Shown piece by piece: positions 35,801 to 47,889 of a DNA stretch of 64,000 nt. The stretch is from Symbiodinium natans (Eukaryota; Sar; Dinophyceae; Suessiales; Symbiodiniaceae), in assembly GCA_905221605.1 (NCBI GenBank), contig CAJNDS010000128.1, forward strand, positions 155,418 to 219,417, given 5' to 3'. The translations under genes and the position numbers were made by a program. How positions within the stretch are numbered: position 1 is the stretch's first letter; the number at the start of each line of letters is the position of its first letter. The notes under the pieces were generated by a model, which had not been told where the DNA came from, searched no databases, and saw nothing but the letters and a program-made list of their open reading frames with translations.

Positions 35801-36199
35801 GGGCTTACTTGCCCCTTGAAAGATGAGGCTGGAGGTAGTGCACATATGTGCACATGCAGCGGCGGTCCCTCTATTCCTTGATTGAGGCTTACCACGACGA
35901 CGAGAGGCTCGGGCCCGTCTTCGAGGCACCGGACACATGTCATTGTGAGTCATGTACGGCAGACGTACTTCATATGGACCTTGCGCTTCGCGACACGTGT
36001 TTTAACAACACCGCCCCCTCCACAAAACAAGCAGACACACGACTCAACCCTGGGCAGCAAGTGCGCACCAACAAAACGGAAGCGTGCAAGCATCACAGAT
36101 GCGTGCAACAGCTTTATGAAGTTTCCTGACGGCAAGGCATTGCTGAACAAGATTCATGAGAGTCCCCAGATCTTCAAGTCGGTTATGCTGGGCTTCTGA
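32867..36199 (+). CDS. BTB/POZ-domain protein, multi-exon
   Basis: Exons 32867-32929 (KITRQIWGDRRFTDVE), 33137-33172 (VICGEQHFPVHR) and 34049 to about 34117 (AVLAAASTVFAAMLGSEMKE) join in phase to the first half of a BTB fold. 34484-34522 (SVQHMLEYIYTGQ) and 35554 to about 35602 (VVLGHKYDIPGLVEYA) supply the second half. Later open stretches at about 35866-35940 (LIEAYHDDERLGPVFE) and about 36090-36199 (FPDGKALLNKIHESPQIF, ending in TGA) resemble the helical region that often follows BTB. Intron 32930-33136 is GT-AG and 33173-34048 is GC-AG. The 5' end, and exons between 34522 and 35554, were not found. BTB proteins dimerise and commonly bring substrates to cullin-3 ubiquitin ligases; that role here is inference from the family. 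Confidence 0.8.
33281..33650 (+). repeat. Intronic repeat block of GCTTTTCGAGAAAAGC-type palindromes
   Basis: A unit of about 82-97 bp starting GCGAGAAAAG recurs at 33281, 33368, 33450 and (diverged) 33546. Each holds inverted arms CTTTTC/GAAAAG around GA and copies of CTGCAAGAAGTTGC. The block lies within the BTB intron 33173-34048. Confidence 0.8.
35226..35480 (+). repeat. Poly-C run and a 55-bp-spaced direct repeat
   Basis: About 20 consecutive C bases start at about 35227. TTGACTTTAAAGAGGA occurs at about 35405 and again at about 35460. The whole patch is in a BTB-gene intron and differs in texture from its flanks, suggesting an old insertion. Confidence 0.6.
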
Positions 36200-37914
36200 G
36201 GCGCGTTTCCGATGCCTGCACGGTCTTGCTTGCAATGTTATGTTGGTTGTTGTCAGCGTTCCTTTACCGGCACTTCGTGCTTCCGCCTCGGCCTGGCTGT
36301 GCAAAATGGTGTGCAAGGAAGTGCCTCGTGAGAAAAGGGCTCAGCCAAGGGGATTTGCAGTGGTCTATAAACATTGGACTCAGGTGGATTCCAAAGCTCC
36401 GAGAACTAGAATGATAGAAATACCTACGCTTGGGCTGGCAACGGCCCTTTTCGGCTTGAACATGTAAGCCGGCTGTACTCCAATGGCTGAGATGAGATGC
36501 AAGGGCTGCCGGCTCGTTTTTTCTTTGGGCTGAAGATGGCTGAAGGCTCCTCCTTGATTTGGGCAGCGAAGGATCGAAAGGGCCAAATCGGGGAATTCAT
36601 ACCCTATTTCCCCATGAACGACACAAAGGACAATCAGGACGCGTGAGGCGAGTCCGCCAGTAGCATCTGACAGGACGGATGTGTCAAGAGGCGTAGGTGA
36701 GCTTACGGGATGGCCGAAAGGTTTTGCACTAGCACCAATGGAGGCTGCAGGAAGGCTGTCGCAGAAGAGTTTCTTCCAGCGAATTTCTTCATTCACTATG
36801 GTTTTTACATAGAAACGGGGGGCTGTTATCTGCCTTGCTCTCAGGTGATGCAAGCTGGGCGCAGGGCTGAATCTGACCTGTACAGCACTTCCAGACTGCC
36901 GGAGCCTCAGAGCATTTCAGAGCCAGCTGTAGAGTACTGAACGTACGGCACAATGCAGCACAGAACAGCAAGATGGAGCTTAGGACTTGTCCTCGTCCCA
37001 GTCCTGAGCACGTTGACAATATGTTGACAAAGTCGACACCATCCAGACACACCTGACTCTTAGCGGGAGTTGCTGCTGGTGTTGAGCCCCTGGTGAGACA
37101 AAGGGCATCGAGTCCAAAGTCCGTGCTACGCTACGCTATACCATACTCCCATACTCTACCTAGACAATGTCTTTGGGGAGAGTTAAGGAGTGTTTTGAAG
37201 TAATTACGCGCGCGATTTCCAATGTCGTGTCTCATCCTCGAAGGCCTGGAAAAGGACTTACAGAGCTTTTCTCAGGCTCTTCAAAGTGAGGGTCTGGATA
37301 CTTGAAGAAGTCTTTGTCTTAACGATTCATCCATGAAGTTTCTGAAGCAATTTGTTGAAGGATCCTCAGTTGTCGCGTGCATGCAATAGCTCAGCAGCTG
37401 AACATGATGAACGAAGGCGCTAGACCAAGCAAGCTGCTCAGACAGTACTGATACAAAAAGAGTTGACTGGTCGTGTTTGGACCCCATTAGACCCCTGTGA
37501 TCCCGATAAGAACAATTAAAATTTACTGCTTTAGCAGGCGCGCCGCATCCTTATTTGCGGCCTTGCAAGAGTCTGATGCCTGTAAATGCGGCCTTGGATG
37601 CACGAAGGAATCAAAGAGATGGCTTTAGTGCTTTTAGTGCGTTTCACGAGCAAAGTCGAGCTCCGGCGGAAGCTTCCCGCACAGTGGACTGAGCTCCGCA
37701 CGTGTTAAGGGCCGACGTTAAAAGCAAAAGTCTGTTGCCTTTTCGACCTGCGCCCCTCGAATCCCAGCAAGTGCAAGGCGCAATTGACTGCGATGCACAG
37801 TCACGATACACTTAGTGGCCGATGAATTCTTTGGTTGTTTGTGCTGGTTGAAAGACCTCCATAGGCCGATTGGCATCTGAAGACTGCATTGCCTGAAGTC
37901 CGAAGTGATGCAAA
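36200..37914 (+). other. Interval between the BTB and ACAD genes
   Basis: No gene recognised. A 157-codon frame on the - strand (36380-36853) has no recognised motif. The last few hundred bases should contain the ACAD promoter; no clear motif or spliced-leader relict was found there. Confidence 0.3.
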
Positions 37915-38106
37915 GTGTGCAGTAAGTGCACCTTGCCACCTTGCCATCAGGCGCACTTCAAGCCTCTGCTTCTTGCTGTACCCGCCGCATCCCATCGTAT
38001 CCCGCAGTGCTTGCAGCCGCGCTTGCAGGCGTTTGAAGGATCAAGAAGCCGTGAGAAAATTGAGAAGACGTGCGCCGGTCAAGGAGCCGGCAAGATCTCT
38101 TCTGAA

Positions 38107-39492
38107 ATGGCGTCCACATCGCACCCCATGGGCTACATCTTGGACCCGGACCGGATACCGCCAGAGCTGGAGCCCTTCAAAGACAGGCTTAGTCCAAACT
38201 TCTTCGAAGTCAGGAAACGTATCATTGACTTCATCAAGCAGGACATTCTTCCAGCAATGCCTGTCTACGGTCAGCAGTACAGGGAAGAAGTGGCAAAGTT
38301 GAAAGATCGCAAGCCAGCCTCACCTCACGAAGACCCTGCCTATACGCACCATCCGGTTTGGGCAGCTTCCCCACCGATTGCAGAGACCTTGAGACAAAAG
38401 GCGCAGGCACGGGGTTTGTACAACTTCTTCCTGCCTGAGGTTGGAAACCTGGGAGTGCTCGAGTACGCACCAATCTGTGAGATTTTAGGAGCTTTCGGTC
38501 TATGCAATGTTGCCATGAACTGCACAGCCCCAGACACCGGGAACATGGAAGTCCTCGAGAAGTATGGAACACCTGAGCAGAAGAAGAAATGGCTAGAGCC
38601 CTTGCTTGCAGGCCAGATTCGGAGCGCCTATGCCATGACTGAGCCAGGCGTAGCCAGCAGTGACGCCACAAACATAAGTGCGACTATCAAGAAAGAGGGC
38701 GATGAGTATGTAATCAATGGGCACAAGTGGTATATCAGTGGTGCGTGCAGACCGGAGTGTAAAGTCTTCATCTTCCTGGGCAGGTCTGGGGGTGAGTCGA
38801 CACACAAGCAACATTCGATGATTCTGGTTCCACGTGATGCCAAAGGCGTGCACATCATCCGGCCTTTGGGCTTGTTCGGACATATACACGACCATGCTGA
38901 GATCGTTTTTGACAACGTTCGAGTGCCACTGGGAAATATGCTTTTAGGCGAGGGCCGTGGATTTGAGATCGCGCAGGGTCGTCTTGGTCCAGGTCGCATT
39001 CATCATTGTATGCGAACTATTGGCACCGCAGAGCAGGCACTAGATGCCATCATCCATAGGGTTCACAAGCGCGTCGCGTTTGGAAAGGTGCTTGCAAATC
39101 ATGCCACCATCCGGCAATCCATTGCTGAGGCACGAATGGAAATTACGAAGTCAAGGCTATTGTGCTACCTTGCAGCAGTCCAGGCGGACGATCACGGCTT
39201 CAAGGATGCTAAAGCTTTCATCGCCATGACTAAAGTGGATGCCCCACGAATGTGCCAAAAAATCATCGACGAGGCCATTCAAATTCATGGGGCGCACGGC
39301 GTGAGTCAAGACTCGCGCCTCACCGACTTGTACCACCACGTGCGTCATGTGCGACTTGCTGATGGTCCCGACATCGTGCACCTGAACACCATTGCCAAGG
39401 AGGAGCTGAAGCGCAGGTCTTCAGTCATGGGCGAGATGGTCAGCGGCATCAATAAGAACATCGACAAGTGTTGCCGGCATGTTGGAGGATGA
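38107..39492 (+). CDS. Acyl-CoA dehydrogenase, ACAD10/ACAD11-like, intronless
   Basis: A single uninterrupted frame of 461 codons from ATG 38107 covers a whole acyl-CoA dehydrogenase. Order: helical N-terminal domain, the FAD signature [14 protein letters not shown], the middle beta domain ([32 protein letters not shown]), [11 protein letters not shown] in the C-terminal helical domain, then [17 protein letters not shown] and [23 protein letters not shown] is the position of the catalytic base, Asp as in the ACAD10/11 subgroup rather than Glu as in the short- and medium-chain enzymes. It should oxidise acyl-CoA to trans-2-enoyl-CoA with FAD, in mitochondria or peroxisomes. The frame is open back to 37915, where an upstream ATG-less or longer start could add a basic leader resembling a transit peptide. 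There is no N-terminal kinase domain as in ACAD10/11 of animals. No C-terminal peroxisomal tripeptide is present (ends HVGG). Lack of introns contrasts with neighbouring genes. Confidence 0.93.
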   Translation: MASTSHPMGYILDPDRIPPELEPFKDRLSPNFFEVRKRIIDFIKQDILPAMPVYGQQYREEVAKLKDRKPASPHEDPAYTHHPVWAASPPIAETLRQKAQARGLYNFFLPEVGNLGVLEYAPICEILGAFGLCNVAMNCTAPDTGNMEVLEKYGTPEQKKKWLEPLLAGQIRSAYAMTEPGVASSDATNISATIKKEGDEYVINGHKWYISGACRPECKVFIFLGRSGGESTHKQHSMILVPRDAKGVHIIRPLGLFGHIHDHAEIVFDNVRVPLGNMLLGEGRGFEIAQGRLGPGRIHHCMRTIGTAEQALDAIIHRVHKRVAFGKVLANHATIRQSIAEARMEITKSRLLCYLAAVQADDHGFKDAKAFIAMTKVDAPRMCQKIIDEAIQIHGAHGVSQDSRLTDLYHHVRHVRLADGPDIVHLNTIAKEELKRRSSVMGEMVSGINKNIDKCCRHVGG

Positions 39493-42400
39493 ACACTTGT
39501 ATACGTGCGTCTAATCTGCTAAGCGGCTGTAAGTCTGAAGCTCTGGTTGCACATGCTTCGGTGTGACAGGTTCGGGAAGTTTGCCAATGTCGTGCCGGAC
39601 ACAAGAGCTCGGCTTTAGAATGCTGTAAAGACATGACCTCCACGGCTGTGTGCATAGTTTACTCGCAAGTGGACCCGCAATGCCGGCAGATAATCAGTAC
39701 TGAATGATGAGATCGAGCATCTTGCTGCTGGGTCCGCGTCAGGCAACATGTAAACTTCATCAAAAAGTCTTTGTCTTTCGTCAGTTCCATGCTACCGCCG
39801 CTGTGGAGCGTAGGCTCAGGGTAAGAAGCCGGTGAGCGAATGGGACCCCCAGCAGAGCTGTCGACAAGCAGAAGCCTTTTGCTAGGCAACTAAGGCCACT
39901 TCATCAGTTCGCAGGCAGTTTGACAGAATTTGATTTGCAACCATGTCGACATGGGAAGCGGATCAGGACGCTCATGCCTCTCCAGCCAGTCCAGCTGTAG
40001 TACGTGTCATCTATGACAACATGCAGCGCACGCTTCGAAGCAGGAACGACTTCCTCAGATGATCTCAAGCGAGGACGTGGCCGAGAGGCCGACGGTTTAG
40101 AGCTCGAGCATAAGATCAGTGAAGCGATGATTCGGGTTTGAAGTCTCCCGGTCGGCAAGTTAGGCAGCGATTGGCTGACCTGAAGCAGTTTCGTAAGTAC
40201 CTGGCAGCGAGCCCAGTGTGCTTCGTGAGTGTAGTGCTAGTAGTCATAAGAAAGAGCGCGCGTAAACACACACACACACACACACGCACACGCACACGCA
40301 CACTCGCACTCACTCACAAAGCCACATCATCGGCAGTTCATGGGATGCACCTGTCAACAATACAGGCTGCTGCATATCGAACGTTGGGCTTCGTCGCACC
40401 ACATGTTGCAGTCGGCGAATGGTAAAAGCATCGTGTAGCAAGCTTTAAGGCATGAGGGTCCCGCATAGCCGCCAGGTACACCTCGCAGGCAGGTACGTTA
40501 TTAGTACTTTGCTGTCAGGCTTGCCTGGTAGCAAAAATGGAGTGGCTCCCTTCTGGTGAGACTCTGGCATGAATCGGATCGTAGTTTTCCGCCATTCCGC
40601 AGCTACTTGACAACTGCTTGCATGCACGTTTGGGCAAGTGGTTCAACAGCATCAAGGACAGCGAACTTGTATTGTGTAAGCCCCTTCCATGATTGATCAT
40701 GCAGCTCGCTCGATGAGGTTGAAACAGGGACTGTCCAGTGTTTGGTGAAGATGCCGGACCCCTATTCCAATCAATCCCTGTGCGTTCTTTCTACTTGCAG
40801 CTCAATCACATTATCTCCGGCTGCTGTTTTCCAACGAAGGCTAGCTGCCACTGCAAATAAAGAATGTGCTATACCAAGTCTAGAACTGGAAGCTGCCACA
40901 CAAGATTGATGGATTCTGCGGCAACTTCTCGGGTGCAAGGTACAAACACTCTGCGAAGCACGAGATGCGAATTGTGAGCAGGGCATGCTTAATTCTGAGC
41001 GGCATGACACTGGAGGCGCTAAACAGAAGAGTTTGATTCTACTCGTAGTTTCAACTGTAGCCTTTTACTGTTATGGCATTACGACTTCAACAGTTGAGCA
41101 TTGTAACGCTGCCCTGCATGCACAATTTGTCTGGTCAGCATGTCTACATGATGTGGAGCTGGACTTGGCACCACGAAGCTAAAGCTGCAGTCAATTTCAA
41201 CATGTCATCTCTGATCATGTAGGTGATCCCAATCTCACTGCCAGTTGCTGCTTGAGGGCCGCAACCCTTGCAGAAACAAGAGAGAAGCTTTGTAACACGA
41301 GCATTTGAATCAACTTACGCAGCAAAGGGTCCTTGCACCTTTCATGCTAGGCAGTGAGCCCGAAAACGAAGGATCCATGAAGGGTGAGGGGCATGAGGGG
41401 CAGTGGTCCAGGCTGCCCTTGCTCCTGAGTACACAGCCAGGACAACCCCAATCTGGTGACGCAGTTTCTTGCGGGCTACACAGATGGCAACCCAGATGCG
41501 GAGGTGCATGGCGAAGTAGCCTCTTGAGTGGAAGTGTTGGTGCTGCTTGTAAGCCGGGAGTCGTGCAGATCCACCTTTGCCTCACGGATACGCAGCTGCT
41601 GTGGGTGAGCATTGAATTGAAAGTGACAAGCTGCGCACAGGAGATCCAAAGGCTTCAGCGAGAAAATGCCCGATCTCTCAGATCTCTCAGCATAAGTTCG
41701 GATTTAGCGGTGCATGTGGAGTCCAGTAGGGAAAGACCTGGACAGAGCGTACATGCTTGAGACACGGGTCATTCTAGCACGTCATGCGTTCATATTGTTT
41801 TTACCCGCAAACGCGAGGCCGCCTCGGCAAGGGGGGCTAATACAGGGGCGTGGGTAGTCCTTTTGAAGGAACTTGCGGCCTTGGCGGATTTCCCAGGAGC
41901 AGTCAAGAGTTTCACATGGCTCAAATGTTTCAGAGGCATACGCTGGCCGTTCAAGTAGCTCAACAGACCGCACGCCCACGCACACGCACCGCACACGCGC
42001 ACGCCCACACACACGCACACACAGAGTGCGACAACAACTTTCTTTGTACCTCGCTTATTCACTCACTCTCATCTCGCATGCGCTATCTTGTTGGTTTGCA
42101 GCAGGTTTCCGTCACGCAAACATCAGTGCGAAGTAGTGTCGGCGCAGAATGGCATCAGCAGCTAGCCAACCTCAGAATAATCCGAGGTTGTTTCTCTCAG
42201 AGTAGTTCTGCTCCCTGGCTGGAAATAGAGTAATCGCCCACCCCCTGTCTGAAAACGGAGCATCAGCCAGCTCTTAAGCTTCAAGGGTTATGCGCATGCC
42301 CATGCGCAAAAAATGGAGAGCCCAAATCAACAGGATAGTAGGCAGAGCAATTGAAGTCCAACAACAACGGTGAAGTGATAGTGGTGGTAGTGAAAGCGAT

Positions 42401-43019
42401 ACCGTCTGCCCAAACATCTTTGTGTGCATTCTCGCCGCGGCTGTGTATGAGTGCACAGCCTCTGATAGTGCTCGTCTGAAAGCAACTGCCTTGTGGGGTG
42501 CGGGCGGACCTGGCCAATGCCTGGCTCATATGTAAAGAGCCGCATGCTTGCTTTCGAGCTTTGCAGATGCTTGTATTGTCCGGCTGTGCCTTCCCCTCCC
42601 GACCCCCACCACCCCCCCAATTTGCTGCAGACACTGCTTCAGACAAACAGGCACGATACGCTGCACTTCCATGCGGCTTGGTGTCCTGTGAAAACGTTGC
42701 ATGTGTCTCGGCTAAGCGCAAGCGCCGAGCTGCACGTGAAAGAACGCGAAGATGCGAGAAACACGAACAAGACACGAACATGTAAAAAGCGCGAAAAGCG
42801 TGAACACGCCAGAAAGGCAAACATGCGAAAAGCGTACACCGCATCGGAATTTTTGCATCTCCATTTATTGGAGTGTTTACGCTTGTAGTATGTACAGATG
42901 TATGTATATATATATATATATATACATATAGGACGTAGACGTACATATATATATATCCATAGTTATAAACCATGAGCAACCAAACCTAAACACCAACCAT
43001 CCTCAACCTAAATACCAAA
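39493..43019 (+). other. About 3.5 kb without a confirmed gene
   Basis: A coding-like frame begins at ATG 39942 (MSTWEADQDAHASPAS, then VVRVIYDNMQRTLRSRND) and stops at about 40060. 40140-40191 (GRQVRQRLADLKQF) ends at a canonical GTAAGT donor; together they hint at an unrecognised gene. Simple repeats: (CA)n at about 40266-40316, CA/CG-rich at about 41970-42025 and (TA)n at about 42903-42950. 41305-41760 is open but without motif. Confidence 0.3.
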
Positions 43020-43727
43020 TTGGGCCCCCAATATGAGTGCCTTAAATCTGAGCCCTGGAGAACCTTAAGCCCTTAGCCCTAGACCTTATGTTCACAACCG
43101 CAAAGCCCATCCTCAGCCCGAACACACGCTGACCCCTGGACCCTAAGGCCTTCAGCAGGAAGTTTCAGCGACCGTAAATAGTACACATGCATATAGAACT
43201 AATGAACACTAATTTTCTGCTATATTATCGTCGTATGCGATGCTTTGTTTCTTTGGTCGTGTGTTAGTACTGGTTGTTTTGCTTTAGGGTTGTAGATTTA
43301 TCAGTGACACATACATGTGCAAAATGATTGATAAAACTAAATGCAACAACAAGCATACGCTTACTTTGCCAGATTCAATGAGTTTGTATGAAACGATAAA
43401 TTCACAGAAGAATCTAGAAGCGGGTGGTCAAAGTGGGTGCTGTGGGTGCTTCCCCCATTGTTCACAAAAGCATTTAACAACAAAAGACAACAAATGGCAA
43501 CCCTACGGCCCTGCCCTGTCCAAGTGCCCTCCGAGATGCCTCCGAGATGCCTCCATGCCCCTCCGCCTGAACGCAACCCCTGCCTGCAACCCTAGCCTCT
43601 CAGATGCCCAGATGGTTTCACTGGCGCAGTTCGCGCAGCTCCAAAATTTGGGGCTTTTTGTAGAGAAACACTTTGTGCTGAGGCGGCCTCAATCCTTCAC
43701 TGCAGGTCTGGAAGACGATTTATCAAT

Positions 43728-43982
43728 AGCAATAGCAGTAGCAGCAGCAGGAGCAGGAGCAGGAGCAGTAGCGCTGCAGTGGCCGTAGTCGTCTCGTCGT
43801 CGTTGTTGTCGTCGTCATGGTGGTGGTAGTCGTGGTGGTGGTAGTCGTGTTGGTGGTCGTTTTGGTGGTCGTGGCGGTGGTCGTGGTGGTGGTCGTGGTC
43901 GTGGTGGTCGTGGTCGTGGTCGTCGTGGTGGTCGTGGTCGTGGTGGTAGTGGTTGTGGTCGTGGTCGTCGTTGTGGTGTCAC
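43728..43982 (+). repeat. AGCAGG and GTGGTC repeats
   Basis: An AGCAGT/AGCAGG run (43728-43775) leads into a long GTGGTC/GTCGTG array (about 43795-43980). The all-valine frame on + and Arg/Pro frame on - are repeat artefacts. Confidence 0.9.
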
Positions 43983-44089
43983 TTGTGACGGCTCCAAATT
44001 AATACAAGAGTTAATGACCACCCCCGAGCCATGACCGACAGAAAAGCCACCTTTACAACTAATATTGGTAAGCTACAACGGCAGCGACT

Positions 44090-44145
44090 ACCGCTGCTGC
44101 TACTTCTGCTGCTACTTCTGCTGCTACTACTGCTACTAGCTACTA
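44090..44145 (+). repeat. CTGCTA/CTTCTG trinucleotide repeat
   Basis: About 18 triplets of CTG/CTA/CTT type, giving an all-leucine frame. Confidence 0.85.
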
Positions 44146-44659
44146 AAACCACCTCCACGACCACGACCACGAAGTCTTTCAGCCCGCTTGCGCGATCTGC
44201 AAACGGAGTGATGGTGCTTCCTCCCAGATCCACGCACTCATGTGACAGTAAGCTGGTCCAGCCTAGACGCCGCAATTTCGCATGCATTGAAGGTTGGTGG
44301 TTGGCAGAAGTTGATTCAAGCTGCGCTATAAGAAGTAGGGTTTATATTACTGTTTTTGGTGAGTGTATATAAGGTTCCCTTTCAATATTGGTGAGTGTAT
44401 ACATTGGGTGTCCTTTTGGGGGTACACGAAATATGTACCGTACATCATATGATTCATCGTGCAGGGTTCCGAACGCAGCGCTCGCACTTTCGCTGCACAT
44501 ACAGACGTAACGACGTAACATCGTGATCCATTGAATGCCACGGAGTCCACGCGCCACGTGAACCTTTGTCACATTAAGAAGGCCTCACATCATGGCAAGC
44601 ATTAGGAAGGCCTCAATAAAGACGGGTCCGTTCTGAGCTTTTGCTTCTGCCACTGCACA

Positions 44660-46035
44660 AGGCTACATTGGAGGAGTACAATGCAGTTATGGAGTCGCAG
44701 GTGCGGTTGCTGGATAGAGCCACAGCAGAGATGGAGCCGCACGGGTTTCTACCTGCGCTCTCCTAGGTGAGGGACCTGCAGCACCAAATCGCACGGCAAC
44801 AGAGGCAGCTATACGACTTTCATCGGCCTGCCATCCCTTTGAGCCTTTGTCAAACTGATGCGTTGAGCATAAACTCGAGGAGCAATCTTGGGCGTGACGT
44901 TTGGCGTGGTTTGTGCCCAGATGCTGAGGTCGTGCCCTAAGCAGCTGTAGATGCTTTCATGGTTCAGCAAGAGCACATTTCGGCGAGGTCCTTCGCAAGT
45001 GATCCAAGTTAGTTTTGGCAGTGCTTGACTGGTGGCTAATGTGCGTGAGCAAGTCTCGACCGTCTGGACGGAAAGATCCTATTATGAAACCGTAGTACTG
45101 CCTGCAGCTGTGAAGGCTGACCTGTCGTTGGACGAGTGCGCAACTAAGAAGCCCAGCTCATCGCTGGCAATGTTGAGTTCAGTTGTGGCTGTGCCTGCAA
45201 AGCGGCATTGCGGCAGAACCTTCCCAGAATAGTGAAGCCTCGAAACTGCTTCTGGGAAGCTTCTGCCGCAATACCGTTCGTGCAGTATCTGTTTTTGTGT
45301 TCACAGGCTGTTCATTCGACTGTGCGGCAATGAGGCGAGGGTTGTGATTTTTTGCACAGGCTGTGGTGCTGACTTTTGTTGGCGTTTCATGATCTGCGAC
45401 AAGTTGGTATAGTCTAACTCTCACCTCTTCAAGCGGATCGTCGCCATCCTCGAAACTGGCATCGGTTGTAGAGCTTCGCTTCTTGCTTGCTATGTCAAAC
45501 CTGCAATCTTTGGGATCGAGCGTTCCAGGGTTGCCATCCCTGTGACTGTTGTCGTTTGGTCTGGTGAGAGCTGTAGTAATGCTGATGAGGGTGGTCATGA
45601 TGGATTTTCGCCGTTTAAAAGGTTGGGGGGCCGTCCCTTGTCCAATTCATCGACAGGTGGAGCCCTCCACCGGAGAAGTGCTCGTGGACCTCCTGCGGCC
45701 GCAAGCATACAGAGACATCGACCTAGTTCGATCCCAAGCCCTGGGGAGTTTGTTTTCGCATTTTCGTGCTTCACATGTCTCATGAAAGGAAATTGCGCGG
45801 AAGAGCAATTTTCATGGCTGTGGCTGTGCCTCCTTGAGGTCACAGCGACTCGAGTATCCCAAGAAGACTTCATTGCAATTGTCAGGACCTTACCCGAATG
45901 CATCAACGCTACGAGTATGCTGAGTGCTGAGACCATTTGCTAAGAATCGCTACTGCCTGCTATCAGGTGGCCGACATAGACTCCCCCAAGCGAGTTTCCT
46001 GGTTGGAGGAGCTCCTGGCGAGGCCTTGAGCTGTG
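44660..46035 (+). CDS. Probable multi-exon gene, not recognised
   Basis: Coding-like pieces: about 44668-44763 (LEEYNAVMESQVRLLDRATA), 44767-44830 (VRDLQHQIARQQRQLYDFHR), 45041-45170 (VREQVSTVWTERSYYETVV), about 45655-45760 (VEPSTGEVLVDLLRPQAYR) and 45972-46030 (VADIDSPKRVSWLEELLARP, then TGA). The first two are rich in charged and helix-forming residues and could form a coiled coil. They lie in different frames, as spliced exons would. No family is recognised. A 139-codon - strand frame (45179-45598) overlaps and was not preferred. Confidence 0.35.
45207..45272 (+). ncRNA. Long hairpin: 23-bp arms, 20-nt loop
   Basis: The arm 45207-45229 (ATTGCGGCAGAA...) pairs with 45250-45272 (...TTCTGCCGCAAT) over 23 bases with one mismatch, around a 20-nt loop. 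The shape fits a small-RNA precursor or a very short inverted-repeat element. No transcription evidence is available. Confidence 0.4.
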
Positions 46036-46578
46036 GCAGTTCAAGTTAATCACAGTGGTAGGGTGATTTGGGTAATCTGTGGAGAGCAGGCGGTATTGAT
46101 TCTCGGCGTTGCACACAGAATAAGAGAGCCCACCGTCGACTTGTGAAGGTTGCGGGCGGCAGACGGAGAGGCACCATATCAACGAGAGCTCATGCAGGCG
46201 GCACAGCTAGACTTTGCTAGACGTAGTAAGTAGACGCTGCTAGACTGTCGTACAGAGCCTTGATGGACTGCGACTTCATGCACGCAGCTTACTGAATGCG
46301 CTCTGCCAGAGACACGCCTTTTCCTTCCCGGTCATATCTCGCGCTTCCAAACTTTGGTACCCAACAGCATCGCCTATCTGAGATCTTCTGAAACGTCAGA
46401 AGGGCTGCCGATCATTCTTGGAAACTTCACCCTCAGGCCATCATCGATTCAGATCTTCTTCCCCACGACACGTTCTTGGTGTGGGCCCCGGTGTGACGCT
46501 GTGTGTCGCTATGCCAACCAGCCATTCCCAGCCTTTCCCAGCCTTGGAGCAAGTTGGAGCAAAAACAGCGAACCATGC

Positions 46579-46995
46579 GCGATTCAGAAACTGGACGCGA
46601 TTCTGGAAACCAGGGTTCAGGAAACCAGGATTCAGGAAACTGCGCGATTCAGGAAACCAGGATTCAGGAAACCACGCGATTCAGGAAACTGCGCGATTCA
46701 AGAAACTGTTTTCCCGCGATTCAGGAAACCGCGGTTCAGGAAACCACAAGATTCAGGAAACTGACAACACGCGATTCAGGAAACCGCGCGATTCAGGAAA
46801 CTGACAGCACGCGAATCAGGAAACTGCGTGATGCAGGAAACCAGCGGATTCAGGAAACCACGCGATTCAGGAAACTGCTCGATTCAGGAAACTGCGCGAT
46901 TCAGGAAACTGCACGATTCAGGAAACTGCGCGATTCAGGAAACCACGCGATTCAGGAAACCATGCGATTCAGGAAACCGCGCGATTCGGGCCTGT
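46579..46995 (+). repeat. Satellite array 1, GATTCAGGAAAC core
   Basis: About 25 copies of a 14-17-bp unit with the core GATTCAGGAAAC followed by CAG, TGCGC or CGCGC. Open in all + frames (Asp-Ser-Gly-Asn type repeats), which is an artefact of the repeat. Confidence 0.95.
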
Positions 46996-46999
46996 TGAA

Positions 47000-47865
47000 A
47001 TGTGGGGGGCTGCTTTGTGACACTAACCGTTGAAGCGCATTGGGCTCCAGCAGCCATTCAAGCAACAGCATTGGGCTCCAGCCTGTTGAAACTGGGTCTC
47101 GGGGGGGGGATGATAGCGTCAAGGACAAGGCTGCTTTGTGACACTAACCATTCAAGCGCATTGGGCTCCAGCAGCCATTCAAGCAACAGCATTGGGCTCC
47201 AGCCTGTTGAAACTGGGTCTCGGGGGGGGGGGGGATGATAGCGTCCAGGACAAGGCTGCTTTGTGACACTAACCATTCAAGCAGCAGCACAACAACAGCA
47301 TTGGGCTCCAGCCTGTGGAAACTGCTGGGGGGGGGGGATGATAGCGTCCAGGACAAGGCTGCTTTGTGACACTAACCATTCAAGCAACAGCATTGGGCTC
47401 CAGCAGCCATTCAAGCAACAGCATTGGGCTCCAGCCTGTGGGTCTCGGGGGGGGGGATGATAGCGTCCAGGACAAGGCTGCTTTGTGACACTACCTGGGT
47501 TCAAGCACAGCATGGGGTGAAACTGGGTGCGGGGATGATAGCGTCCAGGACAAGGCTGCTTTGTGACACTAACCATTCAAGCAACAGGGGGGGGGATGAT
47601 AGCGTCCAGGACAAGGCTGCTTTGTGACACTAACCATTCAAGCAACAGCATTGGGCTCCAGCAGCCATTCAAGCAACAGCATTGGGCTCCAGCCTGTTGA
47701 AACTGGGTGTCGCGGGGGGGGCGGGGAGGGGGGTTGCGGGGGGTTGGGGGGGGGGGGGAGGGGGGATGATAGCGTCCAGGACAAAGCATTGGGGTATAGC
47801 CTGTTGAAAGTCGGGGGGGGGGAGGATGCGCTATCATCCAGGACACGGCTGCTTTGGGCTCGCCC
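47000..47865 (+). repeat. G-run minisatellite
   Basis: Seven or eight variable units (about 60-170 bp) with the order GGGGGGGGG, GATGATAGCGTCCAGGACAA, GGCTGCTTTGTGACACTAAC, CATTCAAGCAACAG and CATTGGGCTCCAGC. GATGATAGCGTC recurs at about 47109, 47234, 47338, 47456, 47534, 47595 and 47765. G runs reach 9-13 bases. Confidence 0.95.
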
Positions 47866-47889
47866 GATCCGGTAATTGGAATCCACACG

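Larger units (their letters stand above)
43020..44640 (+). other. Repeat-rich interval, no gene recognised
   Basis: 43020-43160 contains scattered CCCTAA-like words. A frame at 43315-43788 is open but ends in a simple repeat and has no motif. GGTGAGTGTATA is repeated at about 44359 and 44391. Two trinucleotide-type arrays are listed separately. Confidence 0.3.

Noticed and set aside
45179-45598. 139-codon - strand frame
   Set aside because: No motif, it contains the hairpin, and the flanking coding-like pieces are on +.
46354-47033. Open frames of up to 176 codons through satellite array 1
   Set aside because: All three + frames are open through the repeat, which points to repeat composition rather than a gene.
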